DNA of 53,273 bases from the NCBI GenBank assembly GCA_025458675.1, contig JALORY010000016.1:1-53273 (forward strand), read 5' to 3'. The position numbers and the translations under genes were made by a program. Shown here piece after piece: positions 8,604 to 16,710 of the stretch; the stretch's first letter is position 1, and the number at the start of each line of letters is the position of its first letter. The notes beneath the pieces were generated by a model. That model had not been told where the DNA came from. It did not search any database and worked only from the letters and a program-made list of their open reading frames with translations. This stretch comes from Gammaproteobacteria bacterium (lineage in GTDB: Bacteria > Pseudomonadota > Gammaproteobacteria > Chromatiales > Chromatiaceae).

Positions 8604-9273
8604 TCTCGAGCTCCTCGAGCAGACGCTCCGCCGCGAGCTGCTCGGCGCGGCGCCGGGTCGCCCCGTCGGCCGTCGCGGCGCGCCCGACCGCGTGGGCCTC
8701 GCAACGCACGGTGAAGACCTGCGCGTGGTCCTCGCCGCGCGTCTCGACCACGGTGTAGACCGGCAGCGCGAGCCGCCGCGCCTGCAGGTACTCCTGGAGC
8801 CGGGTCTTGGCGTCCTTCTGCTGGCCGGCGGGCGACAGCGCCGCCACGCGCTCGTCGATCAGCCGGCCCAACAGCGCCCGGACCGCCTCGAGCCCGCCGT
8901 CCAGGTAGACGGCGGCGAACAGCGCCTCGAGGGCGTCGGCGAGGATCGAGTCCCGCGCGTGCCCCCCGCTGCGCAGCTCGCCCGCGCCCAGCCGCAGGTA
9001 CTGGCCGAGGCCGAGGTCACGGGCGATCCCGGCGAGGGCGTCGCGGTTGACCAGCCTGGCCCTCAGGCGGCTGAGCTCGCCCTCGGTCGCGTCCGGAAAC
9101 CGTCGCCAGAGCGTCTCGGCGACCAGGAAGCCGAGGACCGCGTCCCCCAGGAACTCCAGGCGCTCGTTGTGACGCGCCTGCGCGCTGCGGTGGGTGAGCG
9201 CGTCGTCCAGCAGACCGGCATCGGTGAACGCGTAGCCGATCTGCCGCGCGAGGCGCTGCGGATCCTGTCTCAA
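8596..9273 (-). CDS. rnc: Ribonuclease III
   Basis: Double-strand-specific endoribonuclease that processes the rRNA precursor and mRNAs. The 225-residue protein carries the RNase III signature 'NERLEFLGDAVL' (about 36-47), the second acidic cluster 'ILADALEALFAAVYLDGG', and a dsRNA-binding domain at about 150-222 ('DAKTRLQEYLQARR'). The start must be the TTG at 9273, because no ATG or GTG occurs in frame before the conserved 'LARQIGYAF' helix. The TTG overlaps the TGA of the DUF4845 gene as TTGA, so translation is likely coupled. Confidence 0.95.
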   Translation of the reverse strand: MRQDPQRLARQIGYAFTDAGLLDDALTHRSAQARHNERLEFLGDAVLGFLVAETLWRRFPDATEGELSRLRARLVNRDALAGIARDLGLGQYLRLGAGELRSGGHARDSILADALEALFAAVYLDGGLEAVRALLGRLIDERVAALSPAGQQKDAKTRLQEYLQARRLALPVYTVVETRGEDHAQVFTVRCEAHAVGRAATADGATRRRAEQLAAERLLEELENE

Positions 9274-9674
9274 GGCCCGGTCGGCGTGATTTCGACGCTG
9301 TCGCTGAAGGACACCAGCATGTCGACGTTGCCCATCACCGGCTCGCGCACGGTGTAGGTCACCTCGACCGTGTAGTTGCGCAGGCCCTTCTGGATCTTGA
9401 TGTTGTTCGGGTCGAAGTCGTAGATGCTGTTGATCTTGAAGCGCGTCAGCAGCGACTTGCGGATCTCCGCCGGCCCCTTGTCGCCGATGAACGGCTCCTC
9501 GGGCAGCTGCCGCAGCACCGTCTGGATCGTGTAGTGGTTCAAGTAGATCGGCACGAGCTTGAGGCCGATCATCCCGAGGAACACCGCGAGCGCGATGATG
9601 AAGATCCAGGAGATCGCCGTCAGGCCGCGCTGCCGGCTCGGGCCGGACCCTGTTGCGTAGTCAGTGCACTGCAT
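9270..9674 (-). CDS. DUF4845 small membrane protein
   Basis: A 134-residue protein with one N-terminal membrane segment (about 22-42, 'ISWIFIIALAVFLGMIGLKLVPIYLNHY' region) and a soluble tail. The order lepB-DUF4845-rnc is conserved in many beta- and gammaproteobacteria, and 'RQRGLTAISWIFI' followed by 'KLVPIYLNHYTIQ' is typical of the DUF4845 family. No biochemical function is established to my knowledge. It overlaps the end of lepB by 14 nt and the start of rnc by 4 nt, so it is translated as part of that operon. A start a few codons inside the present one cannot be excluded. Confidence 0.85.
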   Translation of the reverse strand: MQCTDYATGSGPSRQRGLTAISWIFIIALAVFLGMIGLKLVPIYLNHYTIQTVLRQLPEEPFIGDKGPAEIRKSLLTRFKINSIYDFDPNNIKIQKGLRNYTVEVTYTVREPVMGNVDMLVSFSDSVEITPTGP

Positions 9675-10473
9675 TGCCGATTCTCTCCCAGGCGACGAAA
9701 CCGGGTCGGTCCCAGTCCCAACTGAACCAGATCACGAAGGCCCTGCCAACGAGATTCTCCTCGGGAACGAGCCCCCAGCAGCGGCTGTCGTTGCTGTTGT
9801 CGCGGTTGTCGCCCATGACGAAGTAGTGGCCCGGCGGCACCACGATCGGCCCATTCTCCAGCACCCGGCAGTCGGGCGGGAAGTCGGGAACCGCCGGCCG
9901 CACCAGCACCGAGTGCGCGACGCCCGACAGATCCTCCCGCCCCTCGACGGCGCCCGTCTCGCGCGCCCCGCCGCCTTCCCCCTCGTACAGCCCCACCGGC
10001 TGGATCCGCACCGGAACCCCGTTCACGATCAGCGTCTTGCCGCGGTAATCGATACGGTCCCCCGGGATCCCGACCACACGCTTAATATAGTCGACGCCCT
10101 TTTTCAGCGGGTACCGGAACACGATGACGTCGCCGCGCTCGGGCAGCTCGTTCGCCAGGATCTTGGTGTCCGTCACCGGCAGCCGAAGACCGTAGACGTA
10201 CTTGTTCACTAGGATGAAGTCGCCAACCAGCAGCGACGGCATCATCGAGCCCGAGGGGATGCGGAACGGCTCGGCGACGAAGGACCGCAGCACCAGCACC
10301 GCCAGCAGGACGGGGAAGAAGGACCGCGCGTACTCGACGAGCACCGGCTCTCGCGGCGGCTTGGCGCCCGCGGCCGCGCGGCGCCGCGACGCAAAGAACA
10401 AGGCGTCGACGAGCCAGATGGCACCCGTCAGCGCCGTGGCGGCCACCAGCATCGTGGGCAGATCGAAGTTCAT
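9661..10473 (-). CDS. lepB: Signal peptidase I
   Basis: Inner-membrane Ser/Lys protease that removes Sec and Tat signal peptides on the periplasmic side. The protein has 270 residues with two N-terminal membrane segments (about 8-28 and 50-66). The catalytic Ser is in 'IPSGSMMPSL' (about 76) and the catalytic Lys in 'YIKRVVGIPGD' (about 131); the later boxes 'GDVIVFRYP' and 'VMGDNRDNSNDSR' are intact. I chose the ATG at 10473, just after lepA, because the open frame upstream of it is antiparallel shadow. It follows lepA by 35 nt, the standard lepA-lepB pair. Confidence 0.96.
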   Translation of the reverse strand: MNFDLPTMLVAATALTGAIWLVDALFFASRRRAAAGAKPPREPVLVEYARSFFPVLLAVLVLRSFVAEPFRIPSGSMMPSLLVGDFILVNKYVYGLRLPVTDTKILANELPERGDVIVFRYPLKKGVDYIKRVVGIPGDRIDYRGKTLIVNGVPVRIQPVGLYEGEGGGARETGAVEGREDLSGVAHSVLVRPAVPDFPPDCRVLENGPIVVPPGHYFVMGDNRDNSNDSRCWGLVPEENLVGRAFVIWFSWDWDRPGFVAWERIGNAVH

Positions 10474-10508
10474 TCGTCGCGTCCTCGGCGCGCGGGCGAT
10501 CCCGGCGC

Positions 10509-12314
10509 TCAGTTGTCCTTGCCGACCCGCAGCACGGCCAGGAAGGCGTCCTGCGGGATCTCCACCTTGCCGATCTGCTTCATCCGGCGCTTGCCGGCCT
10601 TCTGCTTCTCGAGCAGCTTGCGCTTGCGGCTGACGTCGCCCCCGTAGCACTTGGCCAGGACGTCCTTGCGCAGCGCCTTCACCGTCGTGCGCGCGATCAC
10701 CTTGCTGCCGATCGCTGCCTGGATGGCGACTTCGAACATCTGCCGCGGGATCAGGTCGCGCATCTTCTCGGTCAGCTCGCGGCCGCGGTTCTGCGCGAAG
10801 TCCCGGTGGACGATCACCGAGAGCGCGTCCACCTTCTCGCCGTTGATCAGGATGTCGAGCTTGACGAGCGGTGCGGCGTCGAAGCGCTTGAGCTCGTACT
10901 CGAAGGAGGCGTAGCCGCGGCTCACGGACTTCAGCCGGTCGAAGAAATCGAGCACCACCTCGGCCATCGGCAGCTCGTAGACCACCTGCACCTGGCCGCC
11001 GAGGTACTGGATCGACTTCTGCACGCCCCGCTTGTCGATGCACAGGCTGATGACGTTCCCGAGGTAGTCCTGGGGCGTCAGGATGGTCGCCTGGATGATC
11101 GGCTCGCGCAGCTCCGAGAGCTTGCTGGGGTCGGGGAGGTCGGCGGGGTTCTCGACCCGCATCACCTCGCCGTCGCTCTTCACGACCTCGAACACGACCG
11201 TCGGCGCCGTGGTGATCAGGTCGAGGTCGTACTCGCGCTCGAGGCGCTCCTGGACGATCTCCATGTGCAGCATGCCCAGGAAGCCGCAGCGGAAGCCGAA
11301 GCCGAGCGCCTGCGACACCTCCGGCTCGAAGTTGAGGGCCGCGTCGTTCAGCTTGAGCTTGCGCAGGGCCTCCCGGAGGTTCTCGTAGTCGTCCGACGAC
11401 ACCGGGTAGAGGCCGGCGAAGACCCGCGGCTGCATCTGCGCGAAGCCGGGCAGCGCGGACGTCGCGCGCCGGTCCTGGTGCGTGATGGTGTCGCCGACCG
11501 GCGCGCCGTCGATCTCCTTGATGCCGGCCATGAGAAAACCGACCTCGCCGGTCGCGAGCTCGTCGCGGTCGACCTGCTTGGGCGTGAACACCCCCAGCCG
11601 CTCGACCTGGTAGCTGCGGCCCGTGGACATGATGTGGATGCGGTCACGGCGGCGCAGCGCGCCGTTCATCACCCGGATCAGCGACACCACGCCGACGTAC
11701 GAGTCGAACCAGGAGTCGATGATGAGCGCCTGCAACGGCGCCTCGGCCGACCCCTTGGGCGGCGGGATGCGTTGAATCAGCGCCTCGAGCAGGTCCGGCA
11801 CGCCAACACCGGTCTTGGCGCTCACCCGGACCGAGCCCTGCGCTTCGATGCCGATGATCTCCTCGATCTCGCGGATGACGCGGTCTGCGTCCGCCGACGG
11901 CAGGTCGATCTTGTTCAGCACGGGCACGACCTCGAGCCCCTGCTCGATCGCCGTGTAGCAGTTGGCGACGCTCTGCGCCTCGACGCCCTGGGCGGCGTCC
12001 ACGACCAGGAGCGCGCCCTCGCAGGCCGCCAGCGAGCGCGAGACCTCGTACGAGAAGTCCACGTGGCCGGGGGTGTCGATGAAGTTGAGCTTGTAGGCCT
12101 GCCCGTCCCGCGCGCGGTACTCGAGGGTCACGCACTGGGCCTTGATGGTGATGCCCCGCTCGCGCTCGAGGTCCATCGAATCCAGGACCTGGTCCGCCAT
12201 CTCGCGCGCGGACAGTCCGCCGCAGGACTGGATGAACCGGTCGGCAAGCGTCGACTTGCCGTGGTCGATGTGGGCGATGATCGAGAAGTTGCGGATGTGC
12301 GCGAGGTCGGTCAT
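10509..12314 (-). CDS. lepA: Elongation factor 4 (LepA)
   Basis: Ribosome-associated translational GTPase, linked to initiation and 30S biogenesis and to back-translocation in vitro. The length of 601 residues fits (E. coli 599). The G1 motif is 'AHIDHGKS' (about 14-21), with 'DTPGHVDF' and 'VLNKIDLP' following. The C-terminal LepA-specific domain ends in a basic tail with '[21 protein letters not shown]'-like sequence. The ATG at 12314 begins '[20 protein letters not shown]', matching the family start. About 170 nt separates it from mucD, and that gap holds a strong hairpin. Confidence 0.97.
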   Translation of the reverse strand: MTDLAHIRNFSIIAHIDHGKSTLADRFIQSCGGLSAREMADQVLDSMDLERERGITIKAQCVTLEYRARDGQAYKLNFIDTPGHVDFSYEVSRSLAACEGALLVVDAAQGVEAQSVANCYTAIEQGLEVVPVLNKIDLPSADADRVIREIEEIIGIEAQGSVRVSAKTGVGVPDLLEALIQRIPPPKGSAEAPLQALIIDSWFDSYVGVVSLIRVMNGALRRRDRIHIMSTGRSYQVERLGVFTPKQVDRDELATGEVGFLMAGIKEIDGAPVGDTITHQDRRATSALPGFAQMQPRVFAGLYPVSSDDYENLREALRKLKLNDAALNFEPEVSQALGFGFRCGFLGMLHMEIVQERLEREYDLDLITTAPTVVFEVVKSDGEVMRVENPADLPDPSKLSELREPIIQATILTPQDYLGNVISLCIDKRGVQKSIQYLGGQVQVVYELPMAEVVLDFFDRLKSVSRGYASFEYELKRFDAAPLVKLDILINGEKVDALSVIVHRDFAQNRGRELTEKMRDLIPRQMFEVAIQAAIGSKVIARTTVKALRKDVLAKCYGGDVSRKRKLLEKQKAGKRRMKQIGKVEIPQDAFLAVLRVGKDN

Positions 12315-12433
12315 TGGGGCATCGCGATGGTTCGCCCCGTGCGTGCGGCGGCGTGTCCGGTTGGGTCGCCGGACGGCGTCGTCCCCCGGCAGCATCACCG
12401 CATTGTACTTGTCGCGCGTGACCCCTCAAAGCG

Positions 12434-12466
12434 CGGCGGGCGGCAGCACAGGGCCGCCGCCCGCCG
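12434..12466 (-). terminator. Possible terminator after mucD
   Basis: A perfect 11-bp inverted repeat (arms 12434-12444 and 12456-12466, all G/C) with an 11-nt loop lies 18 nt past the mucD stop on the minus strand. Only a TTT run follows, so as an intrinsic terminator it is weak; it may be a pause or RNA-stability hairpin at the mucD/lepA boundary. Confidence 0.4.
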
Positions 12467-12483
12467 GCGAGGCGCGGGACCGG

Positions 12484-13923
12484 CTACTTCGTCGGCATGC
12501 GCAGGGCGAGGAACATGGGACCCTCGCGCCGCTGCACCAGCACCGCGACCTGCCTGCCCGGCGCGATCGCGGCGACGATCTCGCGGAACTGCTTCACGCT
12601 GCCGACCGCCTGGCCGTCGAACATCGTGAGCACGTCGCCTTCCCTGATGCCTGCAACCTTGCCGGGACCGGCCTCGACCTTCTGCACCAGCACGCCCACG
12701 CCCGGGTCGAGACTGAGGCGCTTGCGCTGCTCGTCCCCCAGATCGCCGACCACGAGGCCGAGGGCATCCGGCTTGGCGACGTCGGGCAGCTTGGGCGCGT
12801 GCCGGCTGACCTTCTTGTCACCCTCCTCGGCGGGCAGCTCGGCCACGGTGACCTTGAACTCGATGCGCTTGCCACCGCGCAGCACCAGGAGGTCCGCCGG
12901 CTCGTTGATCCGGCTGGTGCCGACGATCGGCGGCAGCTGCGCCGACCGGCTCACCTCCTTGCCGTTGAACTCGAGGATGACGTCGCCGGGCCGGATGCCG
13001 GCCTTCGCCGCCGGCCCGTCGGGCAGCACCTGCGCGACCAGGGCGCCGGCCGGGCGCTTCATGCCGAACGACTCGGCAAGCTCGCGCGTGACGTCCTGGA
13101 TGAGCACGCCGAGGTAGCCGCGCGCGACCCGCCCGGTGGTGCGCAGCTGCTCGACCACGTTCATCGCGACCTCGATCGGGATCGCGAAGGACAGCCCCAT
13201 GAATCCGCCGGTACGGCTGTAGATCTGCGAGTTGACGCCGACCACCTCGCCGTCGAGGTTGAACAGCGGCCCGCCCGAGTTGCCCGGGTTGATGGCGACG
13301 TCGGTCTGGATGAAGGGCACGTAGTTCTCGCTCGGCAGGGCGCGGCCGAGGGCGCTCACGATACCCGCCGTCGCCGAGTGATCGAAGCCGAACGGCGAGC
13401 CGATCGCGAGCACCCAGGAACCCACGCGCAGATTGCCGCTCTTGCCGATTCTGACCGTCGGCAGGTCACTGGCCTCGATGCGTACGAGGGCGATGTCGCT
13501 GGCCTTGTCGGAACCGACGACCTTGGCGAGGAACTCGCGGCGGTCGGCCAACCGGACGACGATCTCTTCGGCTTCCGCGACGACGTGGTGGTTCGTGATG
13601 ACGTACCCGTCGGCAGAGATGATGAAGCCGGAGCCGAGGGACTGCGAATCCTTCTCCTCGAGCCCCTCGAGGTCTTCGCCGAAGAACCGCTTGAGGAAGT
13701 CGCGGAACGGGCTGTCCTCCGGCAGGTCGGGCAGCTCCTTGAGACCGTGCGGCAGCGTCTTGCGCGCCTTGTCGGCCTGCTTGGTGCTGATGTTCACGAC
13801 CGCCGCACTGTTGGAGTCCACCAACTCGGCGAAGTCCGGCAGGCTATCCGCGCGGGCGGGTACCGACCATGCCAGGCCGAGCAGCAGCATCGCCGCCAGG
13901 CCGGAGGACAGAATACGATTCAT
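12484..13923 (-). CDS. mucD: Periplasmic serine endoprotease MucD/DegP-type (Do family)
   Basis: Periplasmic HtrA-type protease/chaperone of the envelope stress response. The 479-residue precursor has a signal peptide (about 1-25, cleavage near 'ARA'), a trypsin-like domain with a full triad (His about 113 in 'TNHHVV', Asp about 143 in 'SDIALVRI', Ser about 216 in 'NPGNSGGPL') and two PDZ domains (about 265-355 and 385-470). It ends the rpoE operon, as mucD does in Pseudomonas. Its ATG at 13923 overlaps the rseC stop as ATGA. Like other operon members it should be induced by sigma-E. Confidence 0.95.
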   Translation of the reverse strand: MNRILSSGLAAMLLLGLAWSVPARADSLPDFAELVDSNSAAVVNISTKQADKARKTLPHGLKELPDLPEDSPFRDFLKRFFGEDLEGLEEKDSQSLGSGFIISADGYVITNHHVVAEAEEIVVRLADRREFLAKVVGSDKASDIALVRIEASDLPTVRIGKSGNLRVGSWVLAIGSPFGFDHSATAGIVSALGRALPSENYVPFIQTDVAINPGNSGGPLFNLDGEVVGVNSQIYSRTGGFMGLSFAIPIEVAMNVVEQLRTTGRVARGYLGVLIQDVTRELAESFGMKRPAGALVAQVLPDGPAAKAGIRPGDVILEFNGKEVSRSAQLPPIVGTSRINEPADLLVLRGGKRIEFKVTVAELPAEEGDKKVSRHAPKLPDVAKPDALGLVVGDLGDEQRKRLSLDPGVGVLVQKVEAGPGKVAGIREGDVLTMFDGQAVGSVKQFREIVAAIAPGRQVAVLVQRREGPMFLALRMPTK

Positions 13924-14411
13924 CTCAGCTCTCCGTTGCTTGTCTCCCGGGCCGCTGCCGGGAGCGTTTCGGGTCCGCCGCCAGACGCGTGCCGCAGGAT
14001 CGTGAGGCCGCCGCCGTGCCGGCGCCCGAGAAGGTCGGCGATGCGGCGGCTGAAAGCAAGCCCGCCGGCGAGGCCCGCCGCCGCCCCGAGGACCCCGAGC
14101 GCCTCGCTCCCGCCCCACGCGGTGGTGGCGGCGGCCCCGAGCGCCAGGGCACCGATCGGCAGCAGATACATCACCGCCGCGGCCCGCAGGAAGGCCCGCT
14201 CCTCGTAGCCGACCACCACCCACTCGCCGGGCCGCGCGCCGATAGGATTGCGCACACTCACGCGGGCCGTGCGGCGTCCGAAGTAATCCACGAACGACGC
14301 CGTACCGCATCCGGCCTTGCCGGCACAGCCACCGCAGGCGTTGGCGCGCTGGACCTCGACGAGGGCGAGCCCGCCGTCGCAGTGGCGGACCACCGCGTTC
14401 TGCTCGATCAC
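13920..14411 (-). CDS. rseC: SoxR-reducing / RseC family protein
   Basis: Small inner-membrane protein of the RseC/MucC family; in E. coli it modulates sigma-E and contributes to reduction of the SoxR cluster. The 163 residues begin 'MIEQNAVVRHCDGGLALVEVQR' (two short family-typical strands), then a cysteine motif with Cys at about 26, 29 and 35 ('ACGGCAGKAGCG'), and two adjacent membrane helices (about 82-125). The start is GTG at 14411, which overlaps the rseB stop as GTGA; the end overlaps mucD as ATGA. Both junctions point to tight translational coupling. Confidence 0.88.
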   Translation of the reverse strand: MIEQNAVVRHCDGGLALVEVQRANACGGCAGKAGCGTASFVDYFGRRTARVSVRNPIGARPGEWVVVGYEERAFLRAAAVMYLLPIGALALGAAATTAWGGSEALGVLGAAAGLAGGLAFSRRIADLLGRRHGGGLTILRHASGGGPETLPAAARETSNGELR

Positions 14412-15352
14412 TTCGTGTCTTCCTCGCCGCCGACGACGACGCCGTCGACGAGAGCCTCGAGGGTGGCGGCGGGCACCTCGCCCATCGCCGTGACCTGGTG
14501 CGCACCGACTCGCCGCCCGAACGCGTTCACCGCGCCGACCTCGGCGAGCCCCTGGAGGTCGTGGTGCGCAGGGGACGCGACGTAGACCGAGACGCTCGTG
14601 GCGCCGTCGCTGAACACGACGTGCTGCAGCTCGCGGCCCGACCCCGGCAGCGTTCGGCGGCCGGACGCCGCCAGCCGGAAGCCAGGCGGCACCGTCGCGA
14701 ACCGCAGCGGCAGCGGAGCCAACTCCGCGGTCCGGACCGGCCGAGCGGGCGGCGCGGTGCCGGCCGCGGGCGGCCTGCCGCCGCGCACCTCGAAGGAAAC
14801 GAACATGGCCTGCGTGAGCGGCGTCCCCCGCTCGTCGAGCAGGTCCGCCTTGAGCGGCAGCGCGGACTCGGCATCCAGGTAGAGCCGGTGGCCATAGCGA
14901 TACCGGTCCCTGGGCACGAGAGCGACGACGCGAGCAGCGCGCCCGGCAATTCGCGCCTCGCCCTCGAGCCGGGCCTCGTAGCCCTCGCCCAGGTGAAGCG
15001 GGTCGAGCGCGACGAGCCTGGCGCCGCCGACACTGCCATCGGACCGAGTCAGCGACACCTGGCCGACGTCCGGCACCGGGCACACAAGTTCCGCGTCGTC
15101 GCGTTTCACCTCACGGGCGGGACCGTTCAGCGACACCAGGCGCTCCCGGCCGTCCTCCGCACTGTGGGTGAGCTGCAGCGCCTCCACGGCATTGCCGTGG
15201 ACGAAGACCAGCCTGCCCTCGTAGTCGAGATCGCGCAGCGCGCGGTCCATCCGCAGGAGCCAGCCCGTCGCGTCGTCCTCCGACGCGTACGTCGGCGAGG
15301 CGATCGCGACTGCGGCGGCGCAGAGCAGGAAGCGGCTAGCGCTCCGTCCCAT
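14408..15352 (-). CDS. rseB: Sigma-E factor regulatory protein RseB (MucB)
   Basis: Periplasmic negative regulator that binds the periplasmic part of RseA and shields it from DegS; it senses mislocalised lipopolysaccharide and lipoproteins. The 314-residue precursor has a signal peptide (about 1-23). The MucB/RseB N-terminal domain shows 'WLLRMDRALRDLDYEGRLVFVHG' and the C-terminal domain 'HVVFSDGATSVSVYV'. It overlaps the end of rseA by 17 nt. The order rpoE-rseA-rseB-rseC-mucD is the standard module. Confidence 0.93.
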   Translation of the reverse strand: MGRSASRFLLCAAAVAIASPTYASEDDATGWLLRMDRALRDLDYEGRLVFVHGNAVEALQLTHSAEDGRERLVSLNGPAREVKRDDAELVCPVPDVGQVSLTRSDGSVGGARLVALDPLHLGEGYEARLEGEARIAGRAARVVALVPRDRYRYGHRLYLDAESALPLKADLLDERGTPLTQAMFVSFEVRGGRPPAAGTAPPARPVRTAELAPLPLRFATVPPGFRLAASGRRTLPGSGRELQHVVFSDGATSVSVYVASPAHHDLQGLAEVGAVNAFGRRVGAHQVTAMGEVPAATLEALVDGVVVGGEEDTK

Positions 15353-15929
15353 AACCCACCAGCAGTGGCGCGAGCGGCAGCGGCCCCTTGAGACCGGTCG
15401 CCGCGACGTCGCTGTGCACCGTCAGATAGCGCTGCAGCTCGTCCCCCACTGCCCGGTCGGCCACCGGCAGATGCGACGCCCCCGGCAGGGGATCGGCGCG
15501 GACGATCTCGAGCTGAGGCTGGCGCAAGGCGCTCGAGACGGCCGGCGTCCCCGCTCCGCTTCCGAGCTCCGCCCGCGGCAGCAGCAGCACCGCCATCGCG
15601 CCGAACGACGCTGCCGCGGCGAGGCCGGCCGCCGGAGCCAGCCAGCGCGGCAACGGGCGCTCGGTCATACGGCGCGGCGCGAGCAAGGTCGGCTCCGCGG
15701 CGACGGCGTCGTGCACGCCGGCGGCGACGTTCGACAGCACGCCCTCGCCGCGCAGCACGTCGCCGATGACGTGGTAACGGCGCCAGCGCCCGCGCAGCAC
15801 CTCGTCCGCCGCGAGTCCCTCGATCAGGCGATCGCGCTCGCGCGCGGAGGCCTCCGCTCCGTCGGCAAAGGCGGACAGTCGCTCGAGGATCTCGTCATTG
15901 GTCATGGTTGCCGACTCCGGGTTCGTCAT
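15336..15929 (-). CDS. rseA: Anti-sigma-E factor RseA (MucA)
   Basis: Single-pass inner-membrane anti-sigma factor that holds RpoE inactive until DegS/RseP cleave it. The cytoplasmic N-domain (about 9-65) shows 'DEILERLSAFADGE'-like and 'RWRRYHVIGDVLRG' signatures; the membrane segment is at about 96-117, and the periplasmic tail follows. I chose the ATG at 15929, which overlaps the rpoE stop as ATGA; the ATG eight codons later is an alternative. At 197 residues it is close to MucA (194). Confidence 0.92.
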   Translation of the reverse strand: MTNPESATMTNDEILERLSAFADGAEASARERDRLIEGLAADEVLRGRWRRYHVIGDVLRGEGVLSNVAAGVHDAVAAEPTLLAPRRMTERPLPRWLAPAAGLAAAASFGAMAVLLLPRAELGSGAGTPAVSSALRQPQLEIVRADPLPGASHLPVADRAVGDELQRYLTVHSDVAATGLKGPLPLAPLLVGYGTER

Positions 15930-16504
15930 GGCTCGAGCAGCGGCTTGAGACGCGCGTCGATCGCCTCGCGCGCGCGGAAGATCCGCGAGCGCACCGTGCC
16001 GATGGGGCAATCCATCGCCCGGGCTATCTCCTCGTAGCTGAGGCCTTCGATCTCGCGCAGGGTGACGGCCATCCGCAGGTCCTCCGGGAGATCGGCAAGC
16101 GCCGCGTGGATCGTGCGCGCGATCTCTTCCTGCAGGAGCAGCCCCTCCGGCGTGGTGTTGTCCTTGAGCCGCGCGCCGAGATCGAGCTGCTCGGCCTCTA
16201 CCGCGTCGACGTCGGTGGCCGGCGGCCGGCGGTCCTGAGCGACCAGATGATTGCGCGCGGTGTTGATCGCGATGCGGTAGAGCCAGGTGTAGAAGGCGCT
16301 CTCGCCGCGGAAGCTCGGCAGCGCGCGGTAGGCCCGTATGAAGGCCTCCTGGGTCACGTCCGCCACATCCGCCACGTCCCGCACATAACGCCCTATGAGG
16401 CTGGCCACCCGGTTCTGGTACTTGAGCACGAGCAGGTCGAAGGCCCGCTTGTCCCCTCGCTGGACGCGCGCCACCAGCTCCTCGTCGACCTCTCTTTCCC
16501 CCAT
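15926..16504 (-). CDS. rpoE: RNA polymerase sigma-E factor (RpoE/AlgU)
   Basis: ECF sigma factor for the envelope stress regulon. At 192 residues it nearly equals E. coli RpoE (191). It begins 'MGEREVDEELVARVQRGDKRAFDLLVLKYQ', with region 2 'DVTQEAFIRAYRALPSFRGESAFYTWLYRIAINTA'-type sequence (promoter melting and -10 recognition) and region 4 'LREIEGLSYEEIARAMDCPIGTVRSRI' (-35 recognition). The ATG at 16504 matches the family start; the longer open frame upstream is low-complexity and not conserved-looking. A sigma-E-like promoter upstream suggests autoregulation. Confidence 0.97.
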   Translation of the reverse strand: MGEREVDEELVARVQRGDKRAFDLLVLKYQNRVASLIGRYVRDVADVADVTQEAFIRAYRALPSFRGESAFYTWLYRIAINTARNHLVAQDRRPPATDVDAVEAEQLDLGARLKDNTTPEGLLLQEEIARTIHAALADLPEDLRMAVTLREIEGLSYEEIARAMDCPIGTVRSRIFRAREAIDARLKPLLEP

Positions 16505-16552
16505 GACGCCACCAGGGGAATCAGCGCGCGAGCGCAGCAGGCGCCCGCAAGC

Positions 16553-16580
16553 ACAGACCGCCGGCGGGAGGAAAAGTTCG
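16553..16580 (-). promoter_or_regulatory. Predicted autoregulatory sigma-E promoter of rpoE
   Basis: On the minus strand CGAACTT (16580-16574) matches the sigma-E -35 consensus GGAACTT at 6 of 7 positions. After a 16-nt spacer, TCTGT (16557-16553) matches the -10 TCTGA at 4 of 5. The predicted start of transcription is about 40 nt upstream of the rpoE ATG. rpoE operons are known to be transcribed by their own sigma factor. Confidence 0.55.
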
Positions 16581-16710
16581 TCGGGCCATCCGGGTTTCCA
16601 CCAACTCCATTCTCCGCGCGCCGGGATTCCAGGTAGCATGCTGCGGCACGGCCATTCCCGACCGCGTCTCCGGGATTATCGGGGCGCCCTTGCCGAATCA
16701 CCAGCCTCCG

